Origin: Pegoplata infirma
Taxonomy: Eukaryota > Arthropoda > Insecta > Diptera > Anthomyiidae
NCBI GenBank assembly: GCA_963921195.1
Contig: OY992540.1
Location: forward strand, 17,119,136-17,183,135
Reading direction: 5' to 3'
DNA length: 64,000 bases
Shown here: positions 57,817 to 64,000 of the stretch, in pieces
How the letters are laid out: each line of letters begins with the position of its first letter
How positions within the stretch are numbered: position 1 is the stretch's first letter
Notes under the pieces: generated by a model
What the model saw: only the letters and a program-made list of their open reading frames with translations
The model's database searches: none
What the model was told of the DNA's origin: nothing
Made by a program: the position numbers and the translations under genes

Positions 57817-58440
57817 TAGGGTGGGTCGTTTTGCCACTTTTTTGTCGGATCGAAACGCTATACCCAGCAAAAGTTGTCTACCCAGATGGGTATTACAGAT
57901 GTGAATTTTTTTGGAAATCGGTTGATATCTTCTGCTCTCAGAATGGGCTCAAAGTTTCGAAATTTCGGCTAAAAATCCCAAAATGGCAATTTTTGTTTTT
58001 CGAAAAAGCGGTTATTTTTTTTTGGGTAAAGATATGCTATTTTAAACGTAAACTCTCTTTAAGGCAGCAAAATGCAATTTTAACACATCCCGGAGGTCCA
58101 GGGAATACCCCCGATTTTTCAAATAGGATGCGAATTTCGGCTAAAAATATCCTAATTGACAATTATTGTGGTTCGAAAAAGTGGCATAATTTTTGGCTAC
58201 AGATATGTTATTATAAGCGTAAGCTCCCTTTTAGGCATTAATATGCAATTTTAAGCCCTTTCGGAAATCCAGGGAATTCCCCGATATCCTAAATGGGAGA
58301 TGAATTTCCAAAATTGTAAAAAATTCAAGTCCAGATAAAGTGTCATTATATATGGGTAAAGATGCTTTAAAATGATATTTTAACGATACCTTCCCACCCT
58401 CAATATCAGGCAAAATTGTAACAAATTAGGATTTGAATTT
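57817..58440 (+). repeat. Left inverted arm of the DNA transposon, with 170-bp subrepeats
   Basis: The outer 200 bp pair closely with 62905-63102. TTTCGGCTAAAAAT phrases recur near 57963 and 58136, with ATGCAATTTTAA after each. Frames across it are shadows. Confidence 0.8.
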
Positions 58441-58589
58441 AAATTTTGTTGGAGCTTGTCTATAAATTAAATCCGATTTTATTACATTACACTCTAGATA
58501 TTGCTTCAGATACTAATTTTAATGTTCCTTCGACTGCAACTGAATGGCAAGGCAACTGTGTTTTCAGGAAGTGAAAATTTGTCAATAAG

Positions 58590-59570
58590 TTATTTATTTG
58601 ATACCGTCCTTAAAACGGGTGGTACTGTGTTGGAAACATCAGTAATTTCCCAGAAGATCATTTCCACGTAATCAGTGGCCTCAAAATTTAGCCTTGGAAT
58701 AATATTGCAGCGAATGAACTGATGACGATTCCCTGTTTGTTTTTCTTGAGTACTACGAATTCTTTTTGGTGCATCTTGACGGACAGCAAGTCGACAATCT
58801 GTCATCATCGCGAGAAGAATATTTTCGGGCAGTGCAAAGAATGCATTGGTTTGATGGATGAATGAACTACAGCTTTTGTTTTTTTTTTTTTACTTTGAGC
58901 CAACACTCAGGGGATGCCCCCTACTAATGCAATGCATTGTGTTGGTATTAGGAAAATAGGTAATGAGTGTTTGTGGACATTTAATTTGAACTTTTCTAAA
59001 TTATAGCCTACTGGAAAGATTTTTGCGGGGAGTTTTTTCCACATACGGCTAGTTCGACCGAGAAATGAATTTTCTCTGTTTGGTGTTTCTTTGGTCAATA
59101 TCGTGATCTACAGATTGTCTCAAAAACATGACGAGGACCATCAACAATGGAATGATGTGTACAAATTCTGAGTTGCATCAGCACATAGACTTTAGGTCTG
59201 AACTTAACTATTTCTATGAGTTCCTTGCATTGCAGTTGTCAACCTGCGAGCCTTGTTCAATTTTCCAGGGATCATGGAAGCAAGAACCTCCGAGCATTCC
59301 CCCGAATCAATAGCTTTAGCTTAAGAAACAAGCATTTGAAGTCCTTACTGAGTTTTTTTAGCTCTTCGGAACTGTGATAAGGAAGATCACATTTAATTGC
59401 TATAAATGACACCACAGGAAGTTTTTCACATCCGGGTAATTTTGAACCTATAGGACCTTTGTAAAAATTGGGACCTGATGGTTGGCCGTCAATATGCTTA
59501 AAGAGAACTCGCAATGGTACTTCGATAAAATGCAAAAGGCAACCAGCCCATTGTATGGATTTTCCTATTA
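58590..59570 (-). pseudogene. Broken transposase-like gene of an unclassified DNA transposon family
   Basis: Minus-strand order, N to C: WAGCLLHFIEVPLRVLFKHIDG with SGPNFYKGPIGSKLPGCEKLPV (59560-59400), DSGECSEVLASMIPGKLNKAR with RLTTAMQ (about 59310-59230; each quoted in part), DGPRHVFE (about 59130), then after a LINE insertion TNAFFALPENILLAMMTD and PRLNFEATDYVEMIFW (58850-58640). From memory these match conserved stretches of uncharacterised, transposase-like proteins common in arthropod genomes. I know of no proven function. Stops, frameshifts and the insertion make it dead. The N-terminal part before 59570 is not recognisable. Confidence 0.5.
58879..59098 (-). mobile_element. 5'-truncated LINE insertion (copy C) inside the transposase
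   Basis: The last 220 bp of the same Jockey/CR1-type LINE: ENSFLGRTSRMWKKLPAK and NLEKFKLNVHKH. The 3' phrase CAATGCATTG follows, then a poly-A that appears as poly-T at 58879-58890. It is close to the 3' end of 30817-33948. The frame is intact over 63 codons, so it is younger than its host. Confidence 0.85.
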
Positions 59571-59847
59571 ATTCTTCTTATTTTCGAAGAATTCTACCTC
59601 TATGGAAAATATAACTTTTAACTTTACTCCACTAGATTTATTTACCATATAAACACTTTTTGATAACCTCTAGCTAAACAAAATTAAAAGATATAAATAT
59701 ATCTAGAAAAATCTAGATTGAAATATCTCCCATATACTCACTTATTGATTTTAACAAGCCCGGCCTTTGAGTTGAGTCTCGGCGAGAACTATAAAGTTAT
59801 CAATGTTCCATATAACCAAAAATGGCTTTGAAACAGTGGCGTATACA

Positions 59848-59880
59848 GGGGGGGGGGCCCGGGGGCCCGGGCCCCCCCCG
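59848..59880. repeat. G/C-only palindromic block at the left end of the hAT-type element
   Basis: A run of G, then GGGCCCGGGCCC-type palindrome, then a run of C, over about 33 bp in otherwise AT-rich DNA. The right end has only GGGCCCCC at the matching place. Confidence 0.9.
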
Positions 59881-59949
59881 AAATGGTTTCACAAATTTCA
59901 GTATTTGGTATTAAATATTATGTACAAAAAACTTCTTAACAAAAATTTA

Positions 59950-61530
59950 AAAACATTTCAGAATCTGAAAATTTTTCTGAAGGAAAATTGTTCGTTTCTA
60001 AAAAATTTTCTGCCAGAAATTGTCTCAAAATCTGAAAATTTTTCTTTAAGAATTTGAAACGTTTCAACTTAAAATTCTAATGGAAAATTGTTTCAGAAAC
60101 TGAAGCTTTATGTATACAAAAAAGGGATCTAATTGTAAGTAATTTGTAGTAATATCTTAAAAATTTATTACTAGTTCATATAACACTCTTCTCAGAATCT
60201 GGTATTTATTCTGACATTTTCTACAGAAATTTTTTTTTAGAATCTGACACTTTGCCTTTGAAAAAATGTTCCAGATTCTGAGACTTTTAGGTATAGTATC
60301 TATGTATATAATGTCTCAAAAAATTTGACTTTTTCTCTGAATCTAATACATTTTATTCAAGAAAAGTCTCAGAATCAGAGATTTTTTCAATATAAAAGTA
60401 TCTCAGAATCGGAGGTATTTTTTTGGGGAAAAATATCTCAAAATCAGACATTTATGCTATCTAAAACTTTTTTTATTATAAAATGTCTTAGAATCTGAGA
60501 CTTTCTTAGGAAAAATGTCTCAGAATCTGAGAATTTTTTTAATAGAAAAGATGTTTTATAATCTTGAATTTTTTTACAGAAAAAATGTCTCAGAATCTGA
60601 GAATTTTTCTATACGAAAAAGTGTGTCAGGATCAGAAAATTTTTTAATAGAAAAAATGTCTTAGAATCTTAGAATTTTTCTTTAGTAAAAATGTCTCAGA
60701 AGCTGAGCATTTAAAAAAAAAAACTGTCAGAATATGAGACTTTTTTAATAGGAAAAATTTCTGGGAATCTGATACTTTTTCTTTAGAACCTGATGGGTTT
60801 TCTTTAGGAAAAATGTATCACAATCTGATTCTTTTTAAAGAAATGGGAATGTATTAGAATCACAGAATTTTTCTATAGGAAAAATTACTTTTTCGATAGG
60901 AAAAATGTATCAGAATCTGAAACTTTTTCTATAGGAAAAATAACTCAGAATCTAAGACTTTTTCTATGTGGAAAATATCTCAGAATCTGAATCTTTTTTG
61001 TAGGCAAAATGTCTCAAAATCTTAGACTTTTTCTATAGAATAAATATTTCAGAACCTGAGACTTTTTCTTAAGGAAAAATGTCTCAGAACCTCAAATTTT
61101 TTATTTAGAAAAAATGTTTCAGAATCTGATACTTTGTCTTTAGCAAAAATGCCTCAATTCAGAATCTGAGACTTTTTTTAAAGGAAAAATGTATCAAAAT
61201 CTGAGACTTTTTCTATAAAAAAATGTTTCAGAATCTGTGACTTTTTCTAACGAAAAAATGTCTCAGAATCAGAGACTTTTTTTATATAATAAATATCTTG
61301 GAATCTAAGACTATTTCTACTTGAAAAATGTATCAGATTCGCAGACTTGTTCCATAGAAAAAATGTCCCGGAAACTGCGATTTATATAGGAAAAATGTAT
61401 CAGAAGCTGGGACTTTTTCTATAGAAAAAATGGCCTCGAATCTGAGATTTTTTATATTGAACAAAAGGTCTGAAAATCGGCGACTTTTTATAGGCACTTT
61501 TTCTATAGAAAAATGTCTTAAGTATGAAAA
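59950..61530. repeat. Degenerate 35-40-bp tandem array with palindromic TCAGAATCTGA core
   Basis: More than 30 copies of a unit like TCTCAGAATCTGAGACTTTT followed by TCTATAGGAAAAATG. The centre of each unit is a perfect or near-perfect inverted repeat (CTCAGAATCTGAG). Confidence 0.85.
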
Positions 61531-61559
61531 ATTATCAGAATTTATTTTCTCTTAATCAG

Positions 61560-62380
61560 TTTCATTTTGTTTCAAGGAAAAGACGGCGGGAGAAAAAGTC
61601 TTTTTAACAAAAAATCTTGTACTTTGCTCAAACGAGAACTACAGTTGTATTTGTAATTTTACAAATTTATTTTCGTAATTGTATTTTACCATTTTGAAAG
61701 GTTATTTTACAAAAAAAAAATGTTATTTTACAACAAAGTTTTTATTACGAGGATTCTAGTTGATTTACAAAAAAACAGTTTTTGTTAGTATTTTACAAAC
61801 AAAAAACAGTAATTTTTAGAAAATTACAGTTTTATTTGTAATTTTACAAATTTATTTTCGTAATTGTATTTTAGCATTTTGAAAGGTTGTTTTACAAAAA
61901 AAAACTGTTATTTTACAACAAAGTTTTTATTACGAGGATTCTAGTTGATTTACAAAAAAACTGTTATTTTACAAAAATTATATTATACGAGGATTTATGT
62001 TGTTTAACAAAAAAAAAACAATTTTATTGAAAAATACTTTAAAAAAAAGTTGACAAAATTTTGAAAAATTTATTACGAGGCTTCTAGTTAATTTACAAAA
62101 AAAAACAGTTATTTTACAAAAATGATTTTATTACGAGGATTTATTTTGTTTAACAAAAAATTTACCATTTTTTTTAAAACTTTTTACCATTTTTTCTTGT
62201 AAGTTTATCATTTTTTTTTTTTTATTTTTTCCGGTTTTAAAACAACATCTATACCTATAAAATTGGTTATGGAAATCCTCGTAATTTTACGAGAATTTTA
62301 CCTACCTCTTATTTTACGAGAACAGCCTCGTAAAACACGATATTTTTTGGTAACTTTACAAGTTTTTTTTTGAGTATAAA
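61560..62380. repeat. Second repeat block of the hAT-type element (ATTACGAGGATT units)
   Basis: A segment of about 185 bp at 61640-61775 recurs at 61825-61955 with few changes. Shorter pieces (TTATTTTACAA, ATTACGAGGATT) repeat to 62380. Confidence 0.8.
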
Positions 62381-62559
62381 TGAAAAAAAAATGTTGGGCC
62401 CCCTGCGAAATAAAATCCTGGATACGCCCCTGCTTTGAAAGGTTTAAAAAATGCCCAAACTTCCACCTTTCTCCGATCCTTGACCCCCAAGGAGGGTAAA
62501 TAATTGCTTTTTAAGACATAAATGTGAGATGACGTTAAAAATAACACATCTTTACACAA

Positions 62560-63102
62560 ACAAAATGCAATTTTTCGAACCTTAATAATTGTCAATTTGG
62601 GTATTTTTAGCCGAAATTCGCTTCTCTTTTGGATATCGGGGGTATTCCCTGGATATCCGAAAGGGATTAAAATTGCATTTTGATGCCTTAAAGGGATTTA
62701 ACGTCTAAAATAACATATTTGTACCAAAAAATTATGCCACTTTTTCGAACCACAATAATTATCAATTTGGGTATTTTTAGCCGAAATTCACATCCTTTTT
62801 GGATATCGGGGGTATTCTCTGGAAATCCGGGAGGGGTTTAAACTGCATTTTGATGCCTAAAAGGGAGTTTACGTTTAAAATAACATATCTTTACCAAAAT
62901 AAAATAACCGCTTTTTCGAGTCTCAATAATTGGCATTTTGGGATTTTTAGCCGAAATTTCGAAACTTTGAGCCCATTCAGAGAGCAGAAGATATCAACCG
63001 ATTTCCAAAAAAATTCACATCTGTAATACCCATCTGGGTAGACATCTTTTGCCGGGTATAGCGTTTCGATCCGACAAAAAAGTGGCAAAACGACCCACCC
63101 TA
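62560..63102 (-). repeat. Right inverted arm of the DNA transposon, with 170-bp subrepeats
   Basis: AGCCGAAATT starts at 62609, 62779 and 62949, which is exact 170-bp spacing. Each unit has GGATATCGGGGGTATTC-type and TTGCATTTTGATGCC-type phrases. Confidence 0.85.
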
Positions 63103-64000
63103 GTAGCTACCCCTATGCAATTAAAAGCTAAAAAGATTTGCCTACTGACGGTGTAACGCCGAGGAGCACAGCTTTAGCACCAGTGCTGGTACGCCATCGC
63201 ATTGTTCCTATCTCTGTTTACGAATGACCAAAAGCTCTTACTATCCCGAGGGACAGAAAGATTTTAGCACAAAGACGCTGTTGGTAGAGAAACTTTTCCT
63301 ATCTCAGTACATTTGGTTCTCGCCTGCTTGCGCAGCATATCAGAATTGTCGTTTTCTGAGTGCTTCATCCCGAAAGTCTGATTAAACCAACACTTATCAT
63401 TTGGCTTAAACGAAACCAGTATTGTAGGAATACATTTCTCAATTCCAAGCTAAATCACATTACCCCCCATTTTTGCAACTTCATCTACGTTACCGTCAAG
63501 GAAACGAAATTTCCAGTTAAAACTATAAAAAGGTCGAGATTATTTTGTTGTTGTCCTTTAACACACGCATTGTGTGTAGGTTCGTCCACCAGTTTCGCCA
63601 GATGGTTGTGCGAAATGTTCAACGTATTGGCCCTCGGGAGTGGTATGGCTGGAATGGCAAGGCTAAGAGGAATTGTGAACTTTAAAGACCAAAGCGATGA
63701 CCACTTCAGCACTCGGACAACTAGCATGGATATCGGTAATATTAGCAGGGTGTCAAAGCCATTGAAGGAATCCTCTCCTGCTGCATTTGGACTCCTGTAA
63801 AGGGATCCCAAATATAAAATTAGTGCCCTTATCCCAAACACAACCCATAGGCCGCTAAATTTGGGACCACTTCATTCACTATATAGTCGTTCCTGGCAAT
63901 ATTACACACCATAACTTCTAACATATACCCTATTAAGAATAAAAGGCGATTGGTGGTAACCAGGTAAGTGAAAGTCCTATGGAGCAGCATTCTCGCACAA
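63103..64000 (-). pseudogene. LINE endonuclease remnant (copy A, N-terminal part)
   Basis: The minus-strand frame 63841-63485 reads GSLYRSPNAAGEDSF and, later, NNLDLFIVLTG. These match FVYRSPN and TLDLFLTS of the copy at 30817. VHNSS and HSSHTTPEG-like pieces appear in another frame. It continues past the window edge. The catalytic DFN motif is not preserved in a readable frame. Confidence 0.65.

Larger units (their letters stand above)
59834..62432. mobile_element. 2.6-kb non-autonomous hAT-type element filled with tandem repeats
   Basis: The left end CAGTGGCGTATACAGG and the right end (read inward) CAGGGGCGTATCCAGG match at 14 of 16 positions. A perfect 8-bp duplication, CTTTGAAA, flanks it at 59826-59833 and 62433-62440. 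There is no transposase. The interior is two repeat blocks, annotated separately. A G/C-only stretch sits just inside the left end. Confidence 0.85.
57817..63102 (-). mobile_element. DNA transposon with long inverted ends inserted in the LINE
   Basis: The ends TAGGGTGGGTCGTTTTGCCA (57817) and its reverse complement (to 63102) are nearly perfect. CTAG occurs at both junctions, so the duplication is TA or CTAG and cannot be resolved. The arms are about 0.6 kb each and are built of 170-bp subrepeats. Between them lie a broken transposase-like gene on the minus strand (58590-59570), a small LINE insertion (58879-59098) and a hAT-type element (59834-62432). Removing it restores the LINE order on each side. 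I cannot name the superfamily. Confidence 0.75.
56364..64000 (-). mobile_element. Second Jockey/CR1-type LINE copy (minus strand), split by a DNA transposon
   Basis: Reading from high to low coordinates, the minus strand gives several parts. Endonuclease pieces (GSLYRSPNAAGEDSFNGF, NNLDLF) lie at 63841-63485. The linker PRDSKSFWSF lies near 63230, and DGVPALVLKLCSSALHRQ near 63180. The DNA transposon interrupts from 63102 to 57817. Then come WKVANVQAIPK, FDISQVFDRVWH, SIAEDSN, EAFKCLAFFKRCKNYFTP and the C-terminal TTRMWNIYPAEVF. The poly-A end is at 56364-56370. About 100 residues of linker are deleted between PRDSKSFWSF and DGVPAL. The catalytic FADD is now IAED. About 300 bp of other sequence (56575-56880) interrupts the C-terminal part. 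The 5' end lies beyond the window. Confidence 0.75.

Noticed and set aside
57831..58241. 136-residue frame and its inverted partner at 62891-63088
   Set aside because: They are in the inverted arms of the DNA transposon, and the two share residues only because the arms are copies of each other.
59803..60057. 84-residue frame starting at 59803
   Set aside because: It begins in the flank, crosses the hAT-type terminus and the G/C block, and continues in tandem repeats.
63360..63800. Plus-strand 146-residue frame
   Set aside because: It is the antisense of LINE endonuclease sequence, whose motifs are on the minus strand.

Overview
The window is AT-rich eukaryotic DNA built almost entirely from transposable elements and repeats. 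I see no intact protein-coding gene and no convincing host exon. Many dispersed elements begin with TATACCCT and carry an internal (GTCC/GTCT)n tract. They end in a small hairpin followed by ACTTG. This is the mini-me / DINE-1 / Helentron type of repeat known from flies, so the likely source is a dipteran insect, probably a higher fly. That assignment is an inference from repeat content, not from a host gene.

Layout. 1-2437: a foldback element whose arms are arrays of a 21-bp unit. 2438-2672: minus-strand Helentron-like fragment. 3005-4264: a TA-flanked MITE split by a Penelope-like retroelement fragment that encodes a GIY-YIG domain. 4970-8086: a second foldback element with related 21-bp arms and a loop of 150-170-bp hairpin repeats. 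8843-11606: three Helentron-like copies, two of them in a tandem duplication. 11625-12605 and 13533-16476: palindromic and hAT-like composite elements. 16734-18640: a MITE, then unassigned DNA. 18640-20225: decayed 3' half of an RNase H-bearing LINE. 20330-26510: satellite-like modules, a Helentron-like copy, a strong hairpin and a MITE. 26683-30198: a cluster of Helentron-like copies. 30817-33948: a Jockey/CR1-type LINE, full of breaks and with an insertion in its RT. 33986-39250: nested MITEs, including hAT-like, TA-flanked and piggyBac-like ones. 40027-50529: more Helentron-like copies, a palindromic composite, an 815-bp MITE carrying three tRNA-like modules, and a non-autonomous hAT element. 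51281-55407: a third foldback element with almost identical 0.66-kb arms. 55408-56363: possible single-copy host DNA. 56364-64000: a second, minus-strand copy of the Jockey/CR1-type LINE. A DNA transposon has split that copy, and the transposon itself holds two further insertions.

How the parts relate. No set of genes works together here. What the sequence records is layered insertion, and comparing copies inside the window (filled against empty sites, near-identical inverted copies, matching target-site duplications) fixes several element boundaries without outside data. The most notable items are two foldback elements with shared ends but different loops, the tRNA-like trimer inside a MITE, the Penelope fragment with a hammerhead-like motif, the three-level nest at 56-64 kb with a broken transposase of an unclassified family, and a satellite-like 146-bp plus 16-bp module found both in an insertion and in a foldback loop.
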